19,961 nucleotides of DNA from Ruminococcaceae bacterium UBA1767 (GCA_002315505.1 DCGX01000070.1:1-19961); one strand, 5' to 3'; counted from the first letter of the stretch, positions 6,476-13,329 are shown. Notes: a model not told the origin generated them from the letters alone. Program-made: numbers and translations.

Positions 6476-6610
6476 AGGGGCGGTCAAAATCTCAAAAAAT
6501 CAATCAGAAGAAGACCGGCCCGGGGTTTCGCGTGTAACTTTGCAATTTCAAAAGGGGTGTTAACCCCATATTTTTCCTCGCGCGCATTATGCACGTGCGC
6601 GTGAGGAGTC
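6476..6610. other. Hairpin-rich, GC-rich segment resembling a phage packaging (cos) region
   Basis: This stretch stands out from its AT-rich surroundings: GGGGCGGTCAAAATCTC, then ACCGGCCCGGGGTTTCGCG, AATTTCAAAAGGGG and the hairpin GGGGT-GTTA-ACCCC (6554-6567). An 11-bp stem CCTCGCGCGCA/TGCGCGTGAGG (6576-6586 and 6596-6606, one G-U) follows. As I recall, similar sequence lies between the HNH gene and the small terminase gene in Firmicutes prophages. Here HNH remnants lie upstream, but no terminase follows. The assignment is inference. Confidence 0.35.
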
Positions 6611-6635
6611 TAATATAATACCGTTAATGATATCA

Positions 6636-6965
6636 TCATCGTTCATGGTCATAATATCGCGTAGCTTCTTGCTTTGAGCCACTTGCTCTGCTTAAAATGT
6701 CTGCTATTCCTCTGACCATTTTTCTAATGTTACTATAATACCTTATGTTCGTGTGTTCGTCCAGGAATTCATCAAGGGCCTTCAGTGCCTTTGCCGCATC
6801 GGCGACGATGCTCTCGAGTAACGAAAGTCGGGTGCCTTGTTCGATAGCTTTAATTTTCTTCGGTACATTTTTGTCAATATATTCCCGTAGTTCTTCCTTT
6901 TCTTCACGCATTTTCGGCAGTTCTTTTGCGAGCATTGTATGCTCGATTTCTTCTGCCTTTTTCAA
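6636..6965 (-). CDS. Uncharacterised coiled-coil ORF, possibly a gene fragment
   Basis: The first possible start is a TTG at 6965 with no convincing ribosome binding site; the first ATG is at 6935. The frame is also open upstream to about 7000, so this may be the 3' end of a broken gene. The 109 aa are almost all helical: a charged N-terminal half (MREEKEELREYIDKNVPKKIKAIEQ) and an Ala/Leu-rich stretch (SIVADAAKALKALDEFLDEH), then RYYSNIRKMVRGIADILSRAS. I do not recognise the family. It lies just downstream of the dead integrase tail and on the same strand, so it probably belongs to the same decayed element. Confidence 0.4.
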   Translation of the reverse strand: MKKAEEIEHTMLAKELPKMREEKEELREYIDKNVPKKIKAIEQGTRLSLLESIVADAAKALKALDEFLDEHTNIRYYSNIRKMVRGIADILSRASGSKQEATRYYDHER

Positions 6966-7021
6966 ATTGCTGACTCTTGATAAATAAGGACTTTAGCCGT
7001 TTTTGCGTTCTATAATGGGTG

Positions 7022-7065
7022 TTTTGTCCACGATTTGTCCACGCATTTTTTACTTGGTGGACAAA
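7022..7065. repeat. TTGTCCACG direct repeats and inverted partner next to the integrase remnant
   Basis: TTGTCCACG occurs at 7024-7032 and again at 7035-7043. The second copy pairs as TTTGTCCAC (7034-7042) with GTGGACAAA (7057-7065) over a 14-base loop. It lies directly after the integrase 3' end, where arm-type or attachment sites, or a terminator, would be expected. Confidence 0.4.
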
Positions 7066-7070
7066 GGTGG

Positions 7071-7259
7071 TCAAACGCCCTTTGTGATTTTCTCAAAAAC
7101 ATCAACAGCATTTTCATCCATTTAGTCAGTGTTATGAACATAGGTTTGAAGTGTCGTTTCAATTTTTTGGTGTCCCAATCGGTCTTGAACTGTTTTCGGA
7201 CTGATACCAGCTTCAATCAACCGGGTTGCGTGGGTATGCCTTAAACTACGAAAATCAAA
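7071..7259 (-). pseudogene. Tyrosine integrase C-terminal remnant
   Basis: The minus strand reads FDFRSLRHTHATRLIEAGI, then SPKTVQDRLGHQKIETTLQTY and VHNTD, a stop (7122-7124), then MDENAVDVFEKITKGV and a final stop. This contains the R-x-x-H box (SLRHTHAT), the L-G-H box and the tyrosine nucleophile (QTYVH) of phage/ICE integrases. Everything upstream of the catalytic core is gone (the frame hits a stop a few codons above 7259), and an in-frame stop interrupts the tail. It marks the end of a former integrated element. Confidence 0.85.
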
Positions 7260-7339
7260 TGCTATCAGAATTTTCAGTTACATTTTGCATATGGATATTA
7301 AATTTTACAATATTCTACCATTATTCGACATTTATGCTC

Positions 7340-7368
7340 TTGAGATAATACATTAATTGTTGTATACT
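7340..7368 (+). promoter_or_regulatory. Sigma-A promoter of the HTH/ATPase-CYTH gene
   Basis: TTGAGA (7340-7345), a 17-base spacer and TATACT (7363-7368) lie 22 bases before the ATG at 7391, which is itself preceded by AAGGAG (7377-7382). Confidence 0.75.
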
Positions 7369-7390
7369 ATATTTACAAGGAGCAAGTCTA

Positions 7391-7600
7391 ATGAATGATT
7401 ATTCTTTCGGCAATTTTATATTTTTAAAAAAGTCAGACAGGATATTCTCAGAATGAATTTGGTAAAATGATCGGTGTATCGGAAAGGCCGTTTCAAAATG
7501 GGAAACAAGCTCAGCAAAGCCGAAAACTGAGATCATTCGTAAGCTTGCCGCTTTATGGAGAATCTCGGTTGATGAGCTTCTTGAAATGAAGGAGGAAAAG
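7391..7600 (+). pseudogene. Cro/XRE-type helix-turn-helix region broken by two compensating frameshifts
   Basis: A well-placed promoter and AAGGAG lead to ATG at 7391 and MNDYSFGNFIFLKK, which stops at codon 22. Skipping one base in the A6 run near 7425 gives QTGYSQNEFGKMIGVS. Returning to the first frame near 7483 gives GKAVSKWE, then KPKTEIIRKLAALWRISVDELLEMKEE. Together these are a complete XRE helix-turn-helix (S-Q-N-E-F-G-K-M-I-G-V-S, A-V-S-K-W-E). The last part runs without a stop into the ATPase frame, so an intact ancestor was probably one HTH-ATPase-CYTH protein. A sequencing or assembly error in the A run cannot be excluded. Confidence 0.65.
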
Positions 7601-7606
7601 AACAAA

Positions 7607-8695
7607 ATGACAATCAACAAAATTGTTATCACAGGTGGTCCATGTGCAGGAAAAACAACAGGTATGAGTCGGATTCAAAATGCATTTACTCAACGAGGAT
7701 ATACCGTCATCTTTATTCCGGAAACTGCGTCCGAGCTTATTTGCGCAGGTGTGACACCACGAACTTGCTCATCAGTCGCAGAATTCCAGAAAAGTCTTTT
7801 GAAATTACAGATAGAAAAAGAAAAAACATTTGAGTATGCCGCCGGTACCATAGACACAGATAAAATTCTGATTGTTTGTGACAGAGGTGCTCTTGATGGT
7901 AAAGCATATCTGGAAGAAGATGATTTTGCTGCCGCCTTAAAATTTGTCGGTACAAACGAAATTGAGCTTCGTGATAATTATGATGCGGTTTTTCATCTTG
8001 TAACCGCTGCAAAGGGTGCAGAAAATTTCTACACAACAGAGAACAACAACGCACGTACTGAAACTATCGAACAGGCATCAGCACTTGACGATAAACTTAT
8101 TTCAGCATGGACAGGTCATCCGCATCTGAGAATTATTGATAACGAATACGGTTTTGATGGTAAAATGAAGCGATTAATTTCCGAAATTGCAACCTTTCTC
8201 GGTGAGCCTGAACCTTACGAAATCGAAAGAAAATTCTTAATCGAATACCCCGACCTAAAAAAATTAGAATCACTTCCGAATTGTGAAAAGGTTGAAATCA
8301 TTCAGACATATCTAAAATCAGATACAGATGAAGAAGTACGAATCCGTCAGAGAGGTTCAAAAGGAAACTATATCTACTTTGAAACCCGAAAGAAAGCAAT
8401 CAGCGGTCTTAAACGAGTTGAGGTTGAACGCAGACTGACTAAGGATGAATATCTTGAGTTGCTTATGAATGCTGATTCAAATAAACGTCCGATACGAAAA
8501 GACAGATACTGTCTTGCTGACGGAAATCAGTATTTTGAAATCGATGTATATCCTTTCTGGACAGATAAGGCCATAGTCGAAATAGAGTTATCTGACCCCG
8601 ATGAAGAAATAAGATTTCCAAAGATACTGAAGGTTATCAAAGAAGTCACAGACGATATCGAATACAAAAATTCATCACTTGCCAAAATTAAATAA
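7607..8695 (+). CDS. P-loop ATPase fused to a CYTH (triphosphate tunnel) domain
   Basis: The start at 7607 is taken because AAGGAGG lies 11 bases upstream; an in-frame ATG at 7586 has no such site. The 362-aa product has a Walker A GGPCAGKTT (10-18) and a Walker B-like ILIVCDRGALDG (87-98), as in the AAA_28/NadR-like kinase fold. A CYTH domain runs from about residue 203, with the signature E-I-E-R-K (205-209) and tunnel-lining charged pairs EVRIRQR, FETRKK, RVEVERR and FEIDVYPFW. CYTH proteins bind or cleave triphosphates such as inorganic triphosphate or thiamine triphosphate; the exact substrate is unknown. The broken helix-turn-helix upstream suggests the original protein also bound DNA. 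The next gene follows after 78 bases. Confidence 0.88.
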   Translation: MTINKIVITGGPCAGKTTGMSRIQNAFTQRGYTVIFIPETASELICAGVTPRTCSSVAEFQKSLLKLQIEKEKTFEYAAGTIDTDKILIVCDRGALDGKAYLEEDDFAAALKFVGTNEIELRDNYDAVFHLVTAAKGAENFYTTENNNARTETIEQASALDDKLISAWTGHPHLRIIDNEYGFDGKMKRLISEIATFLGEPEPYEIERKFLIEYPDLKKLESLPNCEKVEIIQTYLKSDTDEEVRIRQRGSKGNYIYFETRKKAISGLKRVEVERRLTKDEYLELLMNADSNKRPIRKDRYCLADGNQYFEIDVYPFWTDKAIVEIELSDPDEEIRFPKILKVIKEVTDDIEYKNSSLAKIK

Positions 8696-8773
8696 TTATT
8701 TAATACGCTCTTTATTTTCGACGCAGGATACATATGGACATCGATATGTTTTCACCCGGAAAGGAATTTTAGA

Positions 8774-9721
8774 ATGAACAAGGTATTGAAAATACTTAAA
8801 AACATAATAAAAAATCCACGAATACTATTCAGCTATGCTAATGCGTTAGGCTTGTTTAAATGGCTTTCCGACGAGGCTCACATAAAGCTTATGTGGTGGG
8901 TTGTCATCGGTACAAAACTTGATTTAGATAATCCACGTAGTTTTAATGAAAAACTTCAATGGATTAAACTATACGACAGACAAGAAAAATATACCATGAT
9001 GGCTGACAAATACCTTGTCAGGAATTTTATTAAAGAAAAAATCGGCGAGCAATATCTTGTTCCGCTTTTAGGTGTATGGGACAAGGCTGAGGATATTGAT
9101 TTTTCTGAATTGCCGAATCAATTTGTGCTTAAATGCAACCACAACAGCGGTACAGGAATGTGCTTCTGTCACGATAAAGACAAGCTCAACATTGCTGAAG
9201 TTCGCTCTGAGCTTACTAAAGGTCTTGCAGAGCAATATTATTGGAGCAGAAGAGAATGGGTTTATAAGAATATTAAGCCGAAAATTATTTGTGAGAAATT
9301 TCTTATTGACCACGATCCGCAAAACACTGCAAGTGCTATTGTTTCATACAAATTTTACTGCTTTAATGGTGAGCCTAAGTTTTTGTACACACAGATTGAC
9401 GACAATTCAAGCGGTAAAAAAGGAGAAGCTCTTCTGACCTACCGAAATCTTGATTGGAGCGAGCCGGAATTTTCAAGACCCGACCACACAAAGGTACCTT
9501 TTGAAATCAAAAAGCCCGATTGCCTTGATGAAATGATTGAATTATCACGAAAACTGGCGGAAAGCATTCCATTCGTAAGAGTCGATTGGTTTTTGGTTGA
9601 CGGAAAAATTTATTTTTCTGAAATGACCTTCTATCCCGGCAGCGGAACAAGTCCGTTTACTCCCGTTGAATGGGAAAACAGAATGGGTGATTGGATTACC
9701 CTTCCGAAAAAGAAACAATAA
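8774..9721 (+). CDS. TupA-like ATP-grasp protein (surface polysaccharide or polyglutamylation-type)
   Basis: AAGGAA precedes the ATG. The 315-aa protein shows the layout of the TupA-like ATP-grasp family: W-V-V-I-G-T-K-L-D-L-D-N-P-R-S-F-N-E-K-L-Q-W-I-K near the start, then MMADKYLVRNFI and the PNQFVLKCNHNSGTG core. VRVDWFLVDGKIYFSEMTFYPGSG lies near the end, where the Asp/Glu residues of an ATP-grasp active site are expected. Members are often found in cell-surface polysaccharide loci and are sometimes labelled glycosyltransferases. Here it stands alone between the CYTH gene and the zinc operon, so the partner pathway cannot be told. No signal peptide or membrane segment is seen. Confidence 0.8.
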   Translation: MNKVLKILKNIIKNPRILFSYANALGLFKWLSDEAHIKLMWWVVIGTKLDLDNPRSFNEKLQWIKLYDRQEKYTMMADKYLVRNFIKEKIGEQYLVPLLGVWDKAEDIDFSELPNQFVLKCNHNSGTGMCFCHDKDKLNIAEVRSELTKGLAEQYYWSRREWVYKNIKPKIICEKFLIDHDPQNTASAIVSYKFYCFNGEPKFLYTQIDDNSSGKKGEALLTYRNLDWSEPEFSRPDHTKVPFEIKKPDCLDEMIELSRKLAESIPFVRVDWFLVDGKIYFSEMTFYPGSGTSPFTPVEWENRMGDWITLPKKKQ

Positions 9722-9740
9722 ATACAGTTTTTACATAATC

Positions 9741-9764
9741 GAGCCGAATTTTCGGCTCTTTTTT
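9741..9764 (+). terminator. Rho-independent terminator after the ATP-grasp gene
   Basis: GAGCCGAA/TTCGGCTC (9741-9758) followed by TTTTTTC, 19 bases after the stop codon. Confidence 0.9.
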
Positions 9765-9777
9765 CTTTACATTTTGC

Positions 9778-9806
9778 TTGCATTCGCAAATTATATGTGC
9801 TATACT
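9778..9806 (+). promoter_or_regulatory. Promoter of the zinc-uptake operon
   Basis: TTGCAT (9778-9783), a 17-base spacer and TATACT (9801-9806) with an upstream TGC (extended -10). Its -35 overlaps a half-site ATTCGCAAAT (9782-9791), and the start point falls inside the palindrome at 9808-9828. Confidence 0.75.
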
Positions 9807-9807
9807 G

Positions 9808-9828
9808 ATTTGCGAATCATTCGCAAAT
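9808..9828. promoter_or_regulatory. Zur/Fur-type operator palindrome
   Basis: ATTTGCGAAT, a single C, and ATTCGCAAAT form a perfect 10-1-10 inverted repeat directly after the -10 box. A third copy of the half-site lies at 9782-9791 over the -35. The 10-1-10 spacing fits Fur-family boxes, and binding here would block transcription of the repressor and the transporter together. Confidence 0.8.
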
Positions 9829-9840
9829 TGGAGGTTCGTT

Positions 9841-10239
9841 ATGACAAAATATTCTACCGACCAGCGAAAAAAAATATTGAATTTCTTCTCAACTCATCCG
9901 CACGAGATTTTTTCTGCAAGGCAGATATTCGATATGCTCGATGACAGCCATATTAGTATCAGTACCATTTACCGCAATCTTTCCGAGCTTGAAAAAGCGG
10001 GTAAGATAACCCGTTGCAACAAAGCAGGCACAAGAGAAGCATTTTTCAAATATACTCATCTTGAGGAGTGCAAGCATTGTATTCACCTTTCGTGCAAAAA
10101 ATGCGGAAAGATTTTCCATATGGACAAAGCTCAAAGCGATGATTTGATATCTAAAACAGCACAAAATGAACAGTTTTTCATTGAGCAAACCGACTCTGTT
10201 CTATATGGAGTTTGCGGAAACTGTCAACATTGTAAATAA
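9841..10239 (+). CDS. zur: Fur-family metal-responsive repressor, probably Zur
   Basis: The start at 9841 has GGAGG (9830-9834) upstream. The 132-aa product has the Fur winged-helix N-terminus (FSARQIFDMLDDSHISISTIYRNLSELEKAGKITR). Its C-terminal dimer/metal domain contains HLEECKHCIHLSCKKCGKIFHMDK, with C85-x-x-C88, and a final CGNCQHC giving the second C-x-x-C (C125, C128) of the structural zinc site. Fur paralogues differ in metal; zinc is inferred from the operon, which directly continues with a zinc-type ABC transporter 13 bases downstream. It should bind the palindrome in its own promoter when zinc is bound. PerR or Fur identity is less likely in this context. Confidence 0.85.
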   Translation: MTKYSTDQRKKILNFFSTHPHEIFSARQIFDMLDDSHISISTIYRNLSELEKAGKITRCNKAGTREAFFKYTHLEECKHCIHLSCKKCGKIFHMDKAQSDDLISKTAQNEQFFIEQTDSVLYGVCGNCQHCK

Positions 10240-10252
10240 ATCGGAGGCACGT

Positions 10253-11215
10253 ATGAAAAAAATAATTTCGATTCTTCTCGTAGTTGTAGTTGTGTTATCG
10301 GCATTCAGCGGTTGCGGTACAACTAACAAAAAAGATAACGATAAAATTAAAATTCTGACAACAATTTTCCCGATTTATGATTGGACAAGAAACATTGTCA
10401 GCGAAAATGATAATGTCGAGTTGGATATGCTTCTTGACAACGGAGTGGATTTGCATAGCTTCCAGCCGACAGCCGACGATATAATCAACATTTCAACCTG
10501 TAACGTGTTTATCTACGTTGGTGGAGAATCCGACAAATGGGTAGATGACGCTCTCAAGGAAGCTGTTAATAAGGATATGATTGTAGTCGACCTTCTTGAT
10601 GTTCTCGGTGCTTCTGCTAAGGAAGAGGAGGTCGTTGAGGGAATGCAGGCAGAGGAAGAAGAGGGCGAAGATGAAGCCGAATTTGACGAGCATATTTGGT
10701 TGTCGCTGAAGAATGCTTCTATTCTCTGCAAGGCAATCGAAGAAGCAATTTCAAAGGCTGATACGGTAAACGAAGCTGAATACTCTGCAAATGCAGACTC
10801 GTATATTGAAAAAATCAACGCATTAGACAAGCAGTTTGAAAGCACGGTCAATGAATCCGCAAACAAGACTATTCTTGTCGGTGACCGATTCCCCTTCCGC
10901 TATCTTGTTGATGACTACGGAATTAATTATTTCGCCGCATTTGTCGGTTGCTCAGCAGAAAGTGAAGCAAGCTTTGAAACAATTTCCTTCCTCTCAAAAA
11001 AAGTTGACGAGTTAAATCTCAACACAGTTCTGACAACAGAAAACAGCAACCAAAAAATCGCAAAAACAATTGTCGCTTCTTCAAAAAACAAAAACGCAAA
11101 AATTATGTCAATGTATTCAATGCAATCCGTCACAAAAAATGATGTTGACGGTGGTGCAACATACTTAAGCTTTATGGAACAAAACCTTTCAACACTGAAA
11201 GAAGCTCTTAAATAA
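10253..11215 (+). CDS. znuA: Zinc (metal) ABC transporter substrate-binding lipoprotein, ZnuA-like
   Basis: The start at 10253 has GGAGG 5 bases upstream; the longer frame would overlap the repressor gene. The 320-aa protein begins MKKIISILLV with a lipoprotein signal ending at C21 (AFSGC). It then follows the cluster 9 metal-binding protein fold: KILTTIFPIYDWTRNI, DLHSFQPTADDI with metal ligand H68, and DEHIWLSLKNA with H147. The position where many ZnuA proteins have the third histidine reads GDRFPFRYLVDDYG, so Asp211 or a neighbour may replace it. Instead of a His-rich loop there is an acidic run (about 124-146, mostly Glu). Substrate zinc is inferred from the Zur-type gene and operator. 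Confidence 0.87.
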   Translation: MKKIISILLVVVVVLSAFSGCGTTNKKDNDKIKILTTIFPIYDWTRNIVSENDNVELDMLLDNGVDLHSFQPTADDIINISTCNVFIYVGGESDKWVDDALKEAVNKDMIVVDLLDVLGASAKEEEVVEGMQAEEEEGEDEAEFDEHIWLSLKNASILCKAIEEAISKADTVNEAEYSANADSYIEKINALDKQFESTVNESANKTILVGDRFPFRYLVDDYGINYFAAFVGCSAESEASFETISFLSKKVDELNLNTVLTTENSNQKIAKTIVASSKNKNAKIMSMYSMQSVTKNDVDGGATYLSFMEQNLSTLKEALK

Positions 11216-11226
11216 GGAGATAAAAA

Positions 11227-11925
11227 ATGGCTCAGCTAACTTGCCGTAACCTTTGCATTGGTTATGACGGCATAGAAATTCTACACAATTTAAATTTTGA
11301 GATTAACAATGGTGATTATTTATGCATAGTCGGTGAAAACGGCTCAGGCAAATCGTCACTGATGAAAACAATCCTCAATCTTCAATCACCTGTTTCGGGT
11401 AAAATCATCTTCGGTGATGACCTCACTCAGAATGAAATCGGCTATCTTCCCCAGCAGACTCTTGTGCAAAGAGATTTTCCTGCTTCGGTGTGGGAAATTG
11501 TCCTTTCGGGCTGTCAGGGAAGACGTGGTATTCTTCCGTTTTATTCAAAGGAAGATAAAGCACTCGCTAAAAAGAATATTGAAAAAATGGGTATTACTCA
11601 TCTTACTAAGCGATGCTATCGTGAGCTTTCGGGTGGTCAGCAGCAAAGAGTTTTACTCGCCCGTGCATTGTGTGCAACGAAAAAAATACTTTTACTCGAT
11701 GAGCCTGTTACAGGTCTTGACCCAAATGCCACAAACGAAATGTATCAGCTCATCAAAAAGCTCAACAAGGACGGAATCACAATTATTATGATTTCGCACG
11801 ATATTGACTCTTCGTTACAGTATGCAAGCCACATTCTGCACCTCGGCAAAAAGATATTTTTCGGTACAAACAGTGACTATATTCGTGCAAATGTCGGCTT
11901 TAATCCGAACGGAGGTGAGTGCTGA
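11227..11925 (+). CDS. znuC: Zinc ABC transporter ATP-binding protein, ZnuC-like
   Basis: AAGGAG precedes the ATG. The 232-aa protein has Walker A GENGSGKSS (36-44), a Q-loop at YLPQQT, the ABC signature LSGGQQQR, Walker B KILLLDEP, a D-loop GLDPN and the switch histidine in MISHD, all intact. Length and order fit the ATPase of metal ABC importers (cluster 9). Its stop codon overlaps the permease start by one base (TGATG), so the two are translationally coupled. Confidence 0.93.
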   Translation: MAQLTCRNLCIGYDGIEILHNLNFEINNGDYLCIVGENGSGKSSLMKTILNLQSPVSGKIIFGDDLTQNEIGYLPQQTLVQRDFPASVWEIVLSGCQGRRGILPFYSKEDKALAKKNIEKMGITHLTKRCYRELSGGQQQRVLLARALCATKKILLLDEPVTGLDPNATNEMYQLIKKLNKDGITIIMISHDIDSSLQYASHILHLGKKIFFGTNSDYIRANVGFNPNGGEC

Positions 11926-12773
11926 TGATATTGGAAAAATTATCACTTTACCTTGAATATCCGTTTGTTCAGTATGCGCTCATTGTCGGTGTTCTTATTT
12001 CACTTTGCTCGTCACTTTTAGGTGTTATTCTTGTGCTTAAAAGATTTTCATTTATCGGTGACGGACTTTCACACGTTGCCTTCGGTGCAATGGCTGTTTC
12101 AGCCGTACTCGGACTTACAAACGATATGACAATCGTTTTGCCCGTTACAATTATATGCGCTGTTTTGCTTCTTCGCACAGGTCAGAATGCAAAAATAAAA
12201 GGTGATGCCGCAATAGCAATGATTTCCGTCGGTGCGCTCGCACTCGGTTATCTTATAATGAATATCTTCTCGACATCCGCTAACCTTTCGGGCGACGTTT
12301 GTTCAACTCTTTTCGGTTCAACCTCAATTCTGACACTTACAAAAATCGAAGTTGTTCTGTGCATTATCCTTTCTGCGCTCGTTATACTTGCATTTGTATT
12401 CTTCTATAACAAATTTTTCAGCGTAACCTTTGACGAGGCTTTTGCAAAGGCAACAGGTACCAAAACAAGTGTTTACAATCTTCTTATTGCAATCGTAATT
12501 GCAGTTATCATCGTGCTTGCGATGAATCTTGTAGGCTCTTTGCTGATTTCTGCACTTGTTATCTTCCCTGCCCTTTCGGCAATGAGAATATTCAAGAGCT
12601 TCCGCTCGGTAACAATTTGCTCTGCAATCCTTTCAATCGTCTGCTCGCTTCTCGGAATTTTAGTTTCGATACTTGCAGGTACACCTGTCGGTTCAACAAT
12701 CGTTGCAGTTCAGATTGCGGCGTTCCTTTTATTCTGGATTTTCAGTTTTTTTAAGAGAGGAGTAAAAAAATGA
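11925..12773 (+). CDS. znuB: Zinc ABC transporter permease, ZnuB-like
   Basis: The ATG at 11925 is chosen: it overlaps the ATPase stop and sits 9 bases after GGAGG (11911-11915). A GTG at 11919 would be only 3 bases from that site. The 282-aa protein is almost wholly hydrophobic with about 8-9 membrane spans and the family pattern L-K-R-F-S-F-I-G-D-G-L-S-H-V-A-F-G-A near the start. It also has a coupling region FDEAFAKATGTKTSVYN and the late segment LVGSLLISALVIFPALSA. This is the inner-membrane channel of the cluster 9 metal importer. It overlaps the following lipoprotein gene by 4 bases (ATGA). Confidence 0.93.
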   Translation: MILEKLSLYLEYPFVQYALIVGVLISLCSSLLGVILVLKRFSFIGDGLSHVAFGAMAVSAVLGLTNDMTIVLPVTIICAVLLLRTGQNAKIKGDAAIAMISVGALALGYLIMNIFSTSANLSGDVCSTLFGSTSILTLTKIEVVLCIILSALVILAFVFFYNKFFSVTFDEAFAKATGTKTSVYNLLIAIVIAVIIVLAMNLVGSLLISALVIFPALSAMRIFKSFRSVTICSAILSIVCSLLGILVSILAGTPVGSTIVAVQIAAFLLFWIFSFFKRGVKK

Positions 12774-13222
12774 AAAAATTAATCGCTGTACTTTGTGCAT
12801 TAACCCTTGTATTTTCCTGTACTGCCTGTACCTCAAAAACGTCTAAGCCTGCTGACAGTGGAATACCTGAAACAACTACAGCTACACAGAAAATTGATGT
12901 TGATTTAACTTTGCTGAGCAGCACAATGATTTATTCCGAAGTCAGCAATATGGTAGCAAACCCAAATGAGTACATCGGAAAAACAGTTAAGATGAACGGC
13001 AATTTTTCAACAGATGAAAATAATTTTTATTATTTCTGCGTTATCGCAGATGCAACCGCCTGTTGCTCACAGGGACTTGAATTTATTTTAAAAGGCAATC
13101 CGTCATTTCCGGACGCTTATCCGGAAATAGGCTCCGAAATCACCGTTACAGGCAGATTTGAATCCTATAATGAGGGTACAGAAGTTTATTATCATTTAGT
13201 TGATGCTGTACTGGATGCATAA
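12770..13222 (+). CDS. Small lipoprotein of the zinc operon, uncharacterised
   Basis: The ATG overlaps the permease stop (ATGA), so it is translated with the transporter. The 150-aa protein starts with a lipoprotein signal (lipobox Cys at 20, or possibly 17), then a Thr/Ser-rich tether. A compact domain of about 100 residues follows: EVSNMVANPNEYIGKTVKMNGNF, then CVIADATACCSQGLEFIL, and EIGSEITVTGRFESY near the end. The alternating strands and G-K-T-V-K-M-N-G / I-T-V-T-G-R-F pairs suggest an OB-like beta barrel. The Cys-Cys pair (TACCSQ) could bind metal. A role as an extracytoplasmic zinc accessory or chaperone is inferred from operon position only. Confidence 0.75.
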   Translation: MKKLIAVLCALTLVFSCTACTSKTSKPADSGIPETTTATQKIDVDLTLLSSTMIYSEVSNMVANPNEYIGKTVKMNGNFSTDENNFYYFCVIADATACCSQGLEFILKGNPSFPDAYPEIGSEITVTGRFESYNEGTEVYYHLVDAVLDA

Positions 13223-13245
13223 ATCTTAATTTAAAATAAAACTAA

Positions 13246-13302
13246 AAAGAAGAATTTTCGGTTCAAAGCTGATTTGATAATCCGTAAAATTCTTCTTTAT
13301 TT
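13246..13302. terminator. Long hairpin terminator, probably bidirectional
   Basis: AAAGAAGAATTTTCGG (13246-13261) pairs with CCGTAAAATTCTTCTTT (13282-13298, one bulge), followed on the plus strand by ATTTTTAT. It separates the zinc operon from the convergent transporter gene ending at 13330, and the minus strand also ends in an A/T-rich run. Confidence 0.8.
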
Positions 13303-13329
13303 TTATATTTTCAGTTTGTGAGAAACCCA

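Noticed and set aside
6404..6487. N-terminal extension of the sigma4/alpha-CTD-like protein from a TTG at 6487
   Set aside because: The consensus promoter at 6440-6468 lies inside it, there is no ribosome binding site, and the ATG at 6403 has GGTGA before it.
6745..6987. Plus-strand Ser/Phe-rich frame of 80 codons
   Set aside because: Shadow of the charged helical minus-strand ORF; the composition is what an antisense reading of Glu/Lys-rich helix gives.
7415..7432. TTAAAAAAG as a programmed -1 frameshift site
   Set aside because: A -1 shift leads quickly to a stop and not to the helix-turn-helix frame; a simple indel in the A run plus a second indel fits better.
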